Shown here piece by piece: positions 41,916-49,546 of a stretch of 49,609 nt of DNA. The DNA comes from Methanobacteriota archaeon. Its GTDB lineage: Archaea > Thermoplasmatota > Thermoplasmata > RBG-16-68-12. Made by a program: the position numbers and the translations under genes. The stretch is taken from contig VBMG01000038.1 of the NCBI GenBank assembly GCA_005878485.1, positions 1 to 49,609 of the forward strand, read 5' to 3'. Numbering within the stretch: position 1 is the stretch's first letter; every line of letters starts with the position of its first letter. The notes below the pieces were generated by a model. That model saw only the letters and a program-made list of their open reading frames with translations, made no database searches and was not told the origin of the DNA.

Positions 41916-42380
41916 GTGCGCCGTCCGCACTACGACAAAGTCCAGGACCTTCTCAGCCCGGAAGCGTATGACGCACGGGTCGAGGCCGTCATCGGGGAGT
42001 GGGGCGGCCTGCTCGACCGGGACGCGGCCGCGATGGTCGTCGTAGACCGTCTCGGGCGAAGCGTCGCGTCGTTCTTGCGCATCGCCGATCTCGGAGAGGG
42101 GATGGAGGCGAACCTTCGTGCCACGGTGGTCGCGGTTTCGCCCGTCCGCACCTTCAACCGCCAAGACGGGACGTCGGGTCGGGTCTTGAACCTGGAACTC
42201 CGGGACGAAAGCGGCTCCTGCCGGTTCGCCCTCTGGGACGACGATGTCGGGCTCGTGGAACGAGGCAAGATCGCGGTCGGCTCGACGGTCCGGGCCCTCG
42301 ACTGCTACGTGAAGCGGACGAACTTCGGACTCGACGTGTCCCGCGGAAAATTCGGCGCGCTGGTCGTGGAGGGCGCATAG
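41916..42380 (+). CDS. Single OB-fold, RPA-like nucleic-acid-binding protein
   Basis: About 154 residues. An N-terminal helical part (about 1-45) precedes one OB-fold (about 50-150): LRATVVAVSPVRTFNRQDGT, then GRVLNLELRDESGSCRFALW, then IAVGSTVRALDCYVKRTNFG. This matches the RPA/Ssb arrangement of archaeal single-stranded-DNA-binding proteins. GTG 41916 is about 27 nt from a TATA-like CCTTTTGTG, favouring it over GTG 41871. The gene directly upstream of the membrane protein at 42383 is 2 nt apart, so they are probably coupled. Confidence 0.75.
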   Translation: MRRPHYDKVQDLLSPEAYDARVEAVIGEWGGLLDRDAAAMVVVDRLGRSVASFLRIADLGEGMEANLRATVVAVSPVRTFNRQDGTSGRVLNLELRDESGSCRFALWDDDVGLVERGKIAVGSTVRALDCYVKRTNFGLDVSRGKFGALVVEGA

Positions 42381-42382
42381 GC

Positions 42383-42919
42383 ATGGAGTCGCGCGGTTCG
42401 GAATGGGCCTACGCGAACAACGGCCGGATCGCGGCAGAGTTCTTGGGCCTCGCGATCCTCCTCCTCGGAATCGGGCTCGGCGTCGTGATTTCGTTCGGTG
42501 CAGACGCGGTCAACGCCGGCGTGGCGCTCTTGGCCATCGCGACGTTCCTCCTCGTGTTCTCCGTCCTCGTCTTCCTTCCCCGACTGGCCCGACGGGGGAG
42601 CCTGAGCTTCAGCGTCTACTCCCGGCGCTCCATCGACGATGCGGAGAAAGCGGTCCGGGAAGTGATCGAAGAGGAGGGTCGGACGCCTCGCGTCGCCCAG
42701 GTTAAGTCCCGGTCCGATCACCCGCCACGGGTTGTGACGGCCGAGGGAATCCTAGCCCAGTTCCGAATCGAGGTGACGCGGCACCCGGCAACCGCCGACG
42801 GCGGACCCGAATGGACGGAAATCGTCGAGTCGTTCCGCGCCCGGGACGCGGCCGACGCGCGCGCCCTTCGGGACAAGATTACCGAGCGACTCGGGGGCGC
42901 GCCGCCACCGGGGGGGTGA
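42383..42919 (+). CDS. Hypothetical protein with two N-terminal helices
   Basis: A 178-residue protein. Two transmembrane helices (about 18-38, AAEFLGLAILLLGIGLGVVI; about 43-65, VNAGVALLAIATFLLVFSVL) are followed by a cytosolic domain of about 110 residues with a helix (IDDAEKAVREVIEEEGRTPR) and beta strands. The C-terminus ends GAPPPGG. It starts 2 nt after the OB-fold gene and converges with the thermosome gene (7 nt apart). No family recognised. Confidence 0.65.
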   Translation: MESRGSEWAYANNGRIAAEFLGLAILLLGIGLGVVISFGADAVNAGVALLAIATFLLVFSVLVFLPRLARRGSLSFSVYSRRSIDDAEKAVREVIEEEGRTPRVAQVKSRSDHPPRVVTAEGILAQFRIEVTRHPATADGGPEWTEIVESFRARDAADARALRDKITERLGGAPPPGG

Positions 42920-42925
42920 GGGACC

Positions 42926-44596
42926 TCACATCCCCATGCCGGGCATTCCGCCCATGCCACCCATGCCGCCCATACCGCCGCCGTGGCCATGCTCGCCGCC
43001 ACCCGGCGGGGGCGGAGGCGACTTCTTCGACGCGATCACGTCGTCGATCCGGAGGATCATGCTCGCGACTTCGGCCGCGGAATCGATCTCCTGGGTCTTC
43101 ACCCGGAGCGGCTCCACGATGTTCGCCTTGAGCATGTCCATCGGCTCGCCCGTGGCGACGTTGACGCCCATCGACTTGCTGTTTTTCTTCCCGTGCTCGG
43201 CGCGCAGCTTGATGAGCACATCGATCGGGTCGAGACCCGCGTTCTGTCCGAGGGTCCGAGGGATGACTTCGAGTGCCTTCGCGAACGCCTCGATTGCGAG
43301 CTGTTCCCGTCCGCCGACCGTCGCGGCGTAATTTTCCAACGCGAGCGACAGTTCGATTTCCGCGGAGCCGCCGCCTGCGATCGCCTTGCCGTCCTCGATC
43401 GCGGCCGAGACGACTCGCAGGGCGTCGTGCAGGATCCGCTCGACCTCGTCCACCACGTGCTCCGTGCCTCCGCGGACGAGGACTGAGACCGCCCGCGCCT
43501 TCTTGTTCCCGGTGACGAACGTCATGTCGTCCGTCCCGATCTTGCGCTCTTCGACAAGATCAGCGTTGCCGAGTTGCTTCTGCGCGAGGTCATCGAGATT
43601 CGTGACGATCTGGGCACCCGTCGCCTTTGCCAGCTTCTTCATGTCGCTCTCTTTCACCCGGCGGACCGCGTAGATCCCTTCTTTCGCGAGGTAGTGCTGG
43701 GCGACGTCGTCGATTCCTTTCTGGCAGAGGACCACGTTCGCGCCGGAGGCTTTGATCTTCTCGACCATCGTCCGCAGGCTCTTCTCTTCCTCGTCGAGGA
43801 ACATCTGGAGCTTTGCAGGGTCTCGGATGCGGATCTCCTCGTTGACTTCCGTTTTCTTGACCTCGAGGGCCCGGTTGATGAGCGCGATTTTCGCGTCGCG
43901 CACGAACTTCGGCATCCGCGGATGCACGCGCTCCTTGTCGAGGACCACGCCATCGATGAGCGTGGTGTCCTTGAGGTTCCCGCCGTGCTTCTTCTGGACG
44001 AGGATGTTGTCAACGTCTGCGCGGAGTTCGCCTGCGATTTCTTCGACGATCGCTTGAACCGCTTCCACCGCGATGTCCGCGAGGAAATCTGCGTTCGCAC
44101 CGACGCTGCGCCCAGACATCGCCGTCCGCGCGATGGATCGCAGCGTGTCCTTGTCGGTCCGCTTCACATCGAAGGCGAGCGCGCGAAGCCGTCGGACGGA
44201 CTCGGTGGCGGCCATCCGGTATCCGTTGACGATGATCGTGGGATGGACCTCCTGTTCAATCAGGCTCTCCGCCTCCTTCAGCAGCTCCCCCGCGAGGACG
44301 ACCGCGCTCGTCGTGCCATCGCCGACCTCGTCGTCCTGGGTCTTCGCGACTTCCACGAGCATCTTCGCGGTCGGGTGCTCGATCTCGATCTCTTTGAGGA
44401 TCGTCACCCCGTCATTCGTGATCGTCACGTCCCCGAGGCTGTCCACGAGCATCTTGTCCATGCCCTTCGGGCCGAGCGTCGACTTGACTGCATCGGCCAC
44501 GGCGCGAGCCGCTGCGATGTTGTTGAACACCGCGCCTTTCCCCTTCTCGCGCTCCGTCCCTTCCTTCAATATGATGATTTGCTGACCGCCCATCAT
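42926..44596 (-). CDS. ths: Thermosome (group II chaperonin) subunit
   Basis: A 556-residue ATP-dependent chaperonin subunit. It has the phosphate-binding region [12 protein letters not shown], the nucleotide motif [15 protein letters not shown], the apical domain with the helical protrusion lid (about 240-280), and the catalytic Asp region. The C-terminus ends in repeated GGM, facing the folding chamber. The start is ATG 44596 ([10 protein letters not shown]) just after a TATA box. Only one subunit gene is in the window. Confidence 0.97.
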   Translation of the reverse strand: MMGGQQIIILKEGTEREKGKGAVFNNIAAARAVADAVKSTLGPKGMDKMLVDSLGDVTITNDGVTILKEIEIEHPTAKMLVEVAKTQDDEVGDGTTSAVVLAGELLKEAESLIEQEVHPTIIVNGYRMAATESVRRLRALAFDVKRTDKDTLRSIARTAMSGRSVGANADFLADIAVEAVQAIVEEIAGELRADVDNILVQKKHGGNLKDTTLIDGVVLDKERVHPRMPKFVRDAKIALINRALEVKKTEVNEEIRIRDPAKLQMFLDEEEKSLRTMVEKIKASGANVVLCQKGIDDVAQHYLAKEGIYAVRRVKESDMKKLAKATGAQIVTNLDDLAQKQLGNADLVEERKIGTDDMTFVTGNKKARAVSVLVRGGTEHVVDEVERILHDALRVVSAAIEDGKAIAGGGSAEIELSLALENYAATVGGREQLAIEAFAKALEVIPRTLGQNAGLDPIDVLIKLRAEHGKKNSKSMGVNVATGEPMDMLKANIVEPLRVKTQEIDSAAEVASMILRIDDVIASKKSPPPPPGGGEHGHGGGMGGMGGMGGMPGMGM

Positions 44597-44622
44597 GATA
44601 ATCCCGCCGGTCTATGAGAGGA

Positions 44623-44634
44623 CTTCTATATGAG
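44623..44634 (-). promoter_or_regulatory. TATA box of the thermosome gene
   Basis: The minus strand reads CTCATATAGAAG, about 27-33 nt before ATG 44596. Initiation would fall within a few nucleotides of the start codon. Confidence 0.6.
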
Positions 44635-44705
44635 CATTGCGTCCGGCGCCCTCGCAGAGATCGGTCCTCCTCCCGTGGGTCGCAAAGAATAAACCAACTC
44701 GTTCG

Positions 44706-45932
44706 ATGGCGACGCTCGTGGCTCCCGCGTGTTTCTATTGCAGGCACATCCGGGCACATGCCTCCGGATACCGCTTCCGGCCGGCCCGCCATGCGATCGG
44801 CTCCATGTGGCCGCGGTGCGATTGGCACTGGCGGTTCCAGTGCGATCTGTGTGGCCACGCCCGGAATTTCCAGGGCATCGCCTATTGCGCGCACGAGCAG
44901 CGATACTTCTGTCTCGACTGCTCGCCGGAGCAGCGCGCGCAGCAGGGGGCGTTTTGGGGCTGGCCGTACTACCTCCGCCTCCGGTGTCCATGGCGATCCG
45001 AAACGCACGGATGCCTCGATCGTCTCGAGTACGACGGTCGCCATCCGTGGCAGACGGATCTGGACGGGCGCCGCGAGAAACGGGGGATGAGCCCCGCTCG
45101 CGAGATCCAGGAGCGATGGTCGTTGCGGGTCGAGCCCGTGGAGAAGGTGACCGAGCGCGTCTCAAGGGAGAGCTGGGACGCATCGGGGACTTGGTGGGCG
45201 GGACGCTACGGAGTTCATGGCGACGTGAACCGAGAGTGGGTGATCGATCCGGCGCTGTTCCGCCTCCTGGGCGACGTCCGAGGCCGTCGGGTCTTGGACG
45301 CAGGCTCCGGGACGGGATATCTGTCTCGGCTCCTCGCGGACCGAGGTGCGAAGGTCGCAGGGGTCGATCATTCGGCCAGGTTATTGGCGGTCGCACGCCG
45401 ACAGGAGTCGCTCGACCCGCGCGGCATCGAGTACTCGAAAGGCGACCTGGCCCGCCTGCCTCAGTTCGATGACGATACGTTCGACCTCATCGTGTCGAAC
45501 GTCGTCCTGCAAGACGTCGTGCGGTATCAAGAGGCGTTCCGAGAATTTCACCGTATCCTCCGGCGGGGCGGCCGTTTGCTGTTCAGCATCACGCACCCCT
45601 GCTTCGAGCGGCCGTTGCCCGGGCGTTGGATCCGAGAGCCGCCGGATTCGGATCGCGTGGAGGAGTGGAAGGGTCTCCTCGTGGACCGCTACTACGATCG
45701 GGTCGCGATCTGGTGGGGACCGGCTCGGAAACCGCAGGCCGTCGGATTCCACCGGACCCTGGAGGACTACGCCTCCGCCCTGTACGATGCAGGTTTCCTG
45801 ATCGCGAGGATCGAAGAACCGACGCCGAGCGCCGAGGCGCTCGAGCGGAAGCATCGCGAATTCGCGGACTATCTGCGAGTCCCGCTCTTCCTCATCGTCG
45901 AAGCGATTCGCCCTTCTCCGCCACGTCGCTGA
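44706..45932 (+). CDS. SAM-dependent methyltransferase with N-terminal Cys/His-rich domain
   Basis: A 408-residue protein. The first 65 residues contain paired metal-binding cysteines and histidines (CFYC, RCDWHWRFQCDLC, YCAHEQ, FCLDC), spaced like one or two zinc clusters. A linker then leads to a Rossmann methyltransferase (about 160-400) with motif I VLDAGSGTGYLSRLLAD, an acidic motif II (VAGVDHS), DTFDLIVSNVVLQDV (motif IV region) and a C-terminal barrel edge. A TATA-like AAGAATAAAC is about 20 nt upstream of ATG 44706. The substrate, a small molecule or a macromolecule, is unknown. Confidence 0.83.
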   Translation: MATLVAPACFYCRHIRAHASGYRFRPARHAIGSMWPRCDWHWRFQCDLCGHARNFQGIAYCAHEQRYFCLDCSPEQRAQQGAFWGWPYYLRLRCPWRSETHGCLDRLEYDGRHPWQTDLDGRREKRGMSPAREIQERWSLRVEPVEKVTERVSRESWDASGTWWAGRYGVHGDVNREWVIDPALFRLLGDVRGRRVLDAGSGTGYLSRLLADRGAKVAGVDHSARLLAVARRQESLDPRGIEYSKGDLARLPQFDDDTFDLIVSNVVLQDVVRYQEAFREFHRILRRGGRLLFSITHPCFERPLPGRWIREPPDSDRVEEWKGLLVDRYYDRVAIWWGPARKPQAVGFHRTLEDYASALYDAGFLIARIEEPTPSAEALERKHREFADYLRVPLFLIVEAIRPSPPRR

Positions 45933-45959
45933 ACGCCGCTCAAATCGTTGTGCGCCGAA

Positions 45960-45969
45960 CTTTAAATTC
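45960..45969 (+). promoter_or_regulatory. TATA box of the thioredoxin gene
   Basis: CTTTAAATTC, giving initiation near 45988 and a leader of about 15 nt containing AGGTGA seven nt before ATG 46003. Confidence 0.55.
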
Positions 45970-46002
45970 CACGGGCCGTTGCAGCACTTGCAGGTGAATC
46001 AC

Positions 46003-46329
46003 ATGGCAGACAAGCCCATCCCTGTCACCGATGCCGATTTCGAGAAGGTCATCAAGGAGCACCCGTACGTGGTCGTCGATTTCTGGGCCGAGTGGTGTGC
46101 GCCTTGCAAGGCGATCGCCCCGATCGTCGAGGACCTCGCCAAGAAATACGCGGGCAAGGTGACGTTCGTGAAACTGGATACCGACGCGAACCCACGCGTC
46201 CCTCAGGAGTACATGGTCATGGGGATCCCGACCCTGCTCTTCTTCAAGGGCGGGAAGCTCGTCGACCAAGTCGTCGGGGCGATGCCCCGAGCGCCGTTCG
46301 AGGAACGTGTCAAAAAGCACCTCGCGTAA
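46003..46329 (+). CDS. trxA: Thioredoxin
   Basis: A 108-residue canonical thioredoxin that reduces protein disulfides. The active site is FWAEWCAPCKAIAPIVEDLA (W-C-A-P-C instead of W-C-G-P-C), and the cis-proline loop is MGIPTLLFFKGGK. The start is ATG 46003 (ADKPIPVTD), preceded by an AGGTGA ribosome-binding site; TTG 45979 upstream would be before the expected transcription start. A small Cys-rich ORF follows 40 nt downstream. Confidence 0.93.
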   Translation: MADKPIPVTDADFEKVIKEHPYVVVDFWAEWCAPCKAIAPIVEDLAKKYAGKVTFVKLDTDANPRVPQEYMVMGIPTLLFFKGGKLVDQVVGAMPRAPFEERVKKHLA

Positions 46330-46369
46330 CGAAGCGTAGAAATACCGCGGCGTTCCTTCGAGGGATCTG

Positions 46370-46531
46370 ATGGGTAGCCTCATCGAGATGCTTGCGAGCA
46401 AGAAGAAGGCCCCCGCGCCTCCCGTCGAATCGTTGGTGCTCCTCCCGGTCGTCCACAAGGAGCACGAGGGCGCTTGCGGGCCGAACTGCGCCTGTGCGCG
46501 CGAGGGCGAAGACGGCTGCTGCGGCGGCTGA
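46370..46531 (+). CDS. 53-residue Cys-rich mini-protein downstream of thioredoxin
   Basis: ATG 46370 is preceded by GAGGGAT, a good ribosome-binding site 3-9 nt upstream, and opens a 53-codon frame ending at TGA 46529-46531. The N-terminal half (MGSLIEMLASKKKAPAPPVE) is basic with a possible amphipathic helix. The middle is hydrophobic (SLVLLPVVHK). The end is a cysteine cluster: C36, C40, C42, C50, C51 (GACGPNCACAREG then DGCCGG), flanked by H29 and H32. The pattern suggests binding of a metal or Fe-S cofactor, or a thiol-exchange substrate for the thioredoxin. No known family is recognised. Confidence 0.65.
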   Translation: MGSLIEMLASKKKAPAPPVESLVLLPVVHKEHEGACGPNCACAREGEDGCCGG

Positions 46532-46595
46532 TGTACCGCGGCGCTGGCGTATAGTCTCCGTTTTGAGAATCACCGACGATAACCGGCTCTCTTCG

Positions 46596-46604
46596 CTTTA
46601 ATAT
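46596..46604 (+). promoter_or_regulatory. TATA box of the wHTH gene at 46646
   Basis: CTTTAATAT; initiation expected near 46622-46630, inside the palindrome just downstream. Confidence 0.55.
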
Positions 46605-46619
46605 CCTCAATCGCGTCGA

Positions 46620-46639
46620 TTCCTCCATACGAGGAGGAA
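46620..46639 (+). promoter_or_regulatory. Perfect inverted repeat enclosing the ribosome-binding site
   Basis: TTCCTCC (46620-46626), loop ATACGA, then GGAGGAA (46633-46639). The right arm is the strong Shine-Dalgarno sequence of the wHTH gene (ATG 46646). As DNA it is a palindrome at the start site, suited to an autorepressor. As RNA it could hide the ribosome-binding site, if transcription begins at or before 46620. Confidence 0.55.
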
Positions 46640-46645
46640 GTAACG

Positions 46646-47008
46646 ATGGATCCCCTTGAAGCATCGAGACTCGTGACGGACGAGTATTCCGCCAAGATTC
46701 TCGTGGCGACCTTCAAGAAGCCGAAGTCCGCGATCGACTTGAGCCGGGAGTACGGCATTCCGATCGCTGCGGCCTACCGTCGGATCCACGCCCTCGAGCG
46801 CGCCGGCCTTATCCGCTGCACGGAGCGGGCGTTGACCCAGAAGGGCAAGCGGATTTCCCTCTACATGTCCCAGTTGAAGAACGCCTACATCTTCTTCGAG
46901 AACGGCCGGCTGCGGGTGCGGTTCCAACTCGCGACCGGGATCACGAAGGACTTCGGCGGCGATTGGAAAGCCGTCGACGTCGTCGAGCCAGCCTTCCCAT
47001 CCCAATAA
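46646..47008 (+). CDS. Winged-helix transcriptional regulator
   Basis: A 120-residue regulator. The wHTH spans about residues 8-72: ARLVTDEYSAKILVATFKKP-like opening (here SRLVTDEYSAKILVATFKKP), helix 2/3 AIDLSREYGIPIAAAYRRIH, then ALERAGLIRCTERALTQKGKR forming the wing (quoted by position 50-70). The C-terminal part has YIFFENGRLRVRFQLA and may bind a ligand or mediate dimerisation. The ribosome-binding site GGAGGAAG is excellent and lies in a palindrome. A hairpin terminator follows. Confidence 0.85.
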   Translation: MDPLEASRLVTDEYSAKILVATFKKPKSAIDLSREYGIPIAAAYRRIHALERAGLIRCTERALTQKGKRISLYMSQLKNAYIFFENGRLRVRFQLATGITKDFGGDWKAVDVVEPAFPSQ

Positions 47009-47028
47009 CCCCTCCTCCACAACCCACA

Positions 47029-47065
47029 GGCAGGACCGAGAACCCCTCGGCCTGCCTATTTTATT
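47029..47065 (+). terminator. Hairpin followed by T-rich tract
   Basis: GGCAGG-A-CCGAG, loop AACCC, CTCGG-CCTGCC (47029-47056) forms an 11-bp stem with one bulged A, followed directly by TATTTTATT. It ends the wHTH transcript. Archaeal termination depends mainly on the U tract and FttA, so the hairpin may be an RNA-stabilising end. Confidence 0.65.
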
Positions 47066-47119
47066 CTCACTGCTGTGGAGCGGCGCGCGTCGCTCCCGCG
47101 GGTCCTGCGCCGCGGCTTT

Positions 47120-47199
47120 GACAATCTGCCAACTGCCATTGTCCGACGCCTCGATCGACGGTCTCAGGACTGAGACCATTGACAATTTTGGCTTATACC
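47120..47199 (+). promoter_or_regulatory. Inverted-repeat-dense promoter of the 47225 gene
   Basis: Within 80 bp are GACAAT (47120-47125) and its inverse ATTGTC (47138-47143), a perfect 7-bp-arm palindrome GGTCTCAGGACTGAGACC (47160-47177), and ATTGACAAT (47178-47186) with another GACAAT, all upstream of a TATA box GCTTATACC (47191-47199). Repeated half-sites next to a promoter are typical of transcription-factor binding. The factor is unknown; the wHTH gene just upstream is a candidate. Confidence 0.5.
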
Positions 47200-47224
47200 G
47201 CGGCCCCAGATGGTCCGGCTCACC

Positions 47225-47440
47225 ATGGACCGTGAGCGGATGAAATATCTGTTCAAGGAGATCCTCGGCGTCGATGTCGATGACGTCGTGAGGAAGGTCG
47301 TCGCAACAATCGCCGTGGAGCGCGCGAAGCAGGCGCAGCAGAACACGAGGGACTGGAAGCGGTACATGGAAGCCGAGGGCGGCATCGTGATCCTGCCCTC
47401 GAACGTCACCCAGTTGGGGCGGAAAGAGCCGAACAGGTAA
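47225..47440 (+). CDS. Small hypothetical protein
   Basis: A 71-residue protein from ATG 47225 (MDRERMKYLFKEILGVDVDD), about 28 nt after the TATA box; ATG 47210 is an alternative. It has a helical N-terminal two thirds with many charged residues (VVRKVVATIAVERAKQAQQN) and a C-terminal IVILPSNVTQLG strand. No membrane helix or known motif. The unusual density of inverted repeats upstream suggests a regulated gene. No family recognised. Confidence 0.6.
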   Translation: MDRERMKYLFKEILGVDVDDVVRKVVATIAVERAKQAQQNTRDWKRYMEAEGGIVILPSNVTQLGRKEPNR

Positions 47441-47495
47441 GCGATCCGGATCGCGAGTCCAGCCTTCCACTCCGCTCCCTGGCTCGCGTCGGATT

Positions 47496-47505
47496 GCTTT
47501 AAATC
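47496..47505 (+). promoter_or_regulatory. TATA box of pyrBI
   Basis: GCTTTAAATC, about 27 nt before ATG 47528; a leaderless transcript is likely. Confidence 0.6.
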
Positions 47506-47527
47506 GAACCTAGGAATATGGGGCCCG

Positions 47528-48460
47528 ATGTCGGCCTTCCAGGGGAGGGACGTCCTCTCGATCCGCGACCTCTCGCGGGCGGACATCCAGCTCGTTTTGA
47601 GGACCGCCCGGAAGATGGTGCCGATCGCGGTCGGCGAGAAGCGCTCACGGGCTCTCGAGGGCAAGATCCTCTCCACGATATTCTACGAACCGTCCACGCG
47701 CACCCGCTTGTCGTTCGAGAGCGCGATGGCCCGCCTCGGAGGGCGGGTGCTCGGGTTCAGCAGCGCCGAAGGCACGTCGGTGCAGAAGGGCGAGACCCTC
47801 GCCGACACGATTCGGATGGTCGAGGCGTACAGCGACGCGATCGTCCTGCGCCATCCTCAGGAGGGCGCGGCGCGCCTGGCCGCCGACTTCACGGAAAAGC
47901 CAGTCATCAACGCGGGCGACGGAGCGGGTCAACACCCGACGCAGACCCTGCAGGACCTGTACACGATTTGGGACGAACGGGGCTCGTTCGAGGGCCAGAA
48001 CGTCGTCCTGGTTGGCGACCTCAAGTACGGCCGCACCGTGCATTCGCTCGCCTACGCCCTCGCGGAACTCGGCTCCCACCTGACATTCGTGAGCCCGCCG
48101 ACCCTGGAGATGCCGACGGAGATCCTCGAGCACGTCAAGGAACGCGGCCTGTCGTTCCGGATCGCGCACGGCTTGGAAGAGGTGGTCCGGGACGCGGATG
48201 TCCTGTATGTCACGCGGATCCAAAAGGAACGGTTCCCGGACCCGCAGGAATACGAGAAAGTCGCGGGCTCGTATCGGATCGAGATGGACCTTCTGCGGGA
48301 CGCGAAGCGGGGCCTGATCGTCATGCATCCGCTGCCGCGGGTCACGGAGATCGCGCCGGACGTCGATCGCACGAAGCACGCGGTGTACTTCAAGCAGGCC
48401 TTCAACGGCGTCCCGGTCCGCATGGCCCTCCTGGACCTCATCCTCGGAGGCGGGGCGTGA
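47528..48460 (+). CDS. pyrB: Aspartate carbamoyltransferase catalytic subunit
   Basis: A 310-residue enzyme that joins carbamoyl phosphate and aspartate, the first committed pyrimidine step. It has the carbamoyl phosphate motif FYEPSTRTRLSFESAM (about 50-65), the H-P-T-Q motif AGQHPTQTLQDLYT, the 80s-loop lysine region VQKGETL, the aspartate-binding HPLPRVTEI and the final KQAFNGVPVRMALL. Length is standard. The stop overlaps pyrI (GTGA), as in other archaea. Confidence 0.97.
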   Translation: MSAFQGRDVLSIRDLSRADIQLVLRTARKMVPIAVGEKRSRALEGKILSTIFYEPSTRTRLSFESAMARLGGRVLGFSSAEGTSVQKGETLADTIRMVEAYSDAIVLRHPQEGAARLAADFTEKPVINAGDGAGQHPTQTLQDLYTIWDERGSFEGQNVVLVGDLKYGRTVHSLAYALAELGSHLTFVSPPTLEMPTEILEHVKERGLSFRIAHGLEEVVRDADVLYVTRIQKERFPDPQEYEKVAGSYRIEMDLLRDAKRGLIVMHPLPRVTEIAPDVDRTKHAVYFKQAFNGVPVRMALLDLILGGGA

Positions 48461-48912
48461 GAGAACTCCGCGTCACGCCGATCAAGAACGGGACCGTGAT
48501 CGACCACATCCCGGCGGGGCTGGCGCTCAAGGTCCTCAAAATCCTGGGCATCGGCGATTCCGTGACATCGACGGTGACCGTCGCGATGCACGTGCCGAGT
48601 CAGGCGATGGGGTGGAAAGACATCGTCAAGGTCGAGGACCGAGAACTCGCGGCACGGGAGATCGATAAGATCGCGCTGATTGCGCCGAGCGCGACCGTGA
48701 ACGTGATCCGCAACTACAACGTCGCGGAGAAGCGACATCTCACTCTGCCGGACCGCGCGATCGGCATCTTGCGGTGCGCGAATCCGAACTGCATCTCGAA
48801 CGTCCGCGAGCCGATCGAGTCGACGTTCGTTGTGCGCTCCAAGAACCCGCTACGGGTGGTTTGCAAGTACTGCGACCGGGAACTCGAGGACATCGTCGCC
48901 CACATCCTTTGA
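48457..48912 (+). CDS. pyrI: Aspartate carbamoyltransferase regulatory subunit
   Basis: A 151-residue zinc protein that binds the nucleotide effectors. The N-terminal allosteric domain (about 1-95; ELRVTPIKNGTVIDHIPAG, then GLALKVLKILGI) is followed by the zinc domain with CANPNC and CKYC as four Cys ligands. GTG 48457 overlaps the pyrB stop. It forms the typical c6r6 holoenzyme with PyrB. Confidence 0.96.
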   Translation: MRELRVTPIKNGTVIDHIPAGLALKVLKILGIGDSVTSTVTVAMHVPSQAMGWKDIVKVEDRELAAREIDKIALIAPSATVNVIRNYNVAEKRHLTLPDRAIGILRCANPNCISNVREPIESTFVVRSKNPLRVVCKYCDRELEDIVAHIL

Positions 48913-48927
48913 CCACCGTGGGAGCCG

Positions 48928-49416
48928 TCAGCCGGACCAAGACGTCGAGCCGATGACCGCGCCGTCTTTCCAAAGGACTTGCAACGCATATGACGTCGCG
49001 GGGACGAATCCGTCGAGCCCGCTAACCGTGAACGTGTCTGTGGATGTGACGATGCCCTCCTGGGTCGCATCGAACCACGTGACGTAGTAAACTTTCGAAT
49101 TGGCGCTGACTTGCGCAGGACTGCCCGGGGAGGCCATCGGTGCGGTCGATGTGGCCGTTCCGTTTACCGTAAGCCGTACGCTGAGGTCCGCGGGCAGAAG
49201 GCCGGCCGGTCTCATTGAGGCGATGTATGTCGTGGCGAACGACCCGCTGCGGGACGCGGGGCTTAAGGTCATGGAAGGACGAGTGCTACCTCCGGTCGGG
49301 AAGGGCTCCCAGATTCCAACGAACACCAGGGCGATGACTACCCCGATCGCGACGATCGTGATGGCGACAACCCAGACGACGTTGACTCGCTTCTTCGGAC
49401 GGGACGGCAGCGTCAT
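48928..49416 (-). CDS. Membrane-anchored secreted protein, pilin-like N-terminus
   Basis: A 162-residue protein. A short basic N-terminus (MTLPSRPKKRVN) leads to one hydrophobic helix (VVWVVAITIVAIGVVIALVF), then about 125 beta-rich, Ser/Thr-rich extracytoplasmic residues. The layout resembles archaeal pilin-like or other membrane-anchored proteins, but no clear class III signal peptidase site is seen, so a plain signal anchor is possible. A TATA box (CTTAAGAAT, 49438-49446) is 27 nt before ATG 49416, supporting this start over 49431. The C-terminal domain may be a fibronectin-like fold. Confidence 0.65.
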   Translation of the reverse strand: MTLPSRPKKRVNVVWVVAITIVAIGVVIALVFVGIWEPFPTGGSTRPSMTLSPASRSGSFATTYIASMRPAGLLPADLSVRLTVNGTATSTAPMASPGSPAQVSANSKVYYVTWFDATQEGIVTSTDTFTVSGLDGFVPATSYALQVLWKDGAVIGSTSWSG

Positions 49417-49437
49417 CAGGTAGCGATGCACCCCTCG

Positions 49438-49446
49438 ATTCTTAAG
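49438..49446 (-). promoter_or_regulatory. TATA box of the pilin-like gene
   Basis: The minus strand reads CTTAAGAAT, 27 nt from ATG 49416. Confidence 0.5.
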
Positions 49447-49546
49447 ATGCTCGGACCGGATGAGGTCCGCTGAGCTTCTGCGCCCAATCTACCGAAGCGT
49501 TTAAGAACGCCCCCTCAGATACGCGCCTCAGAAGGGATGGTGACTC

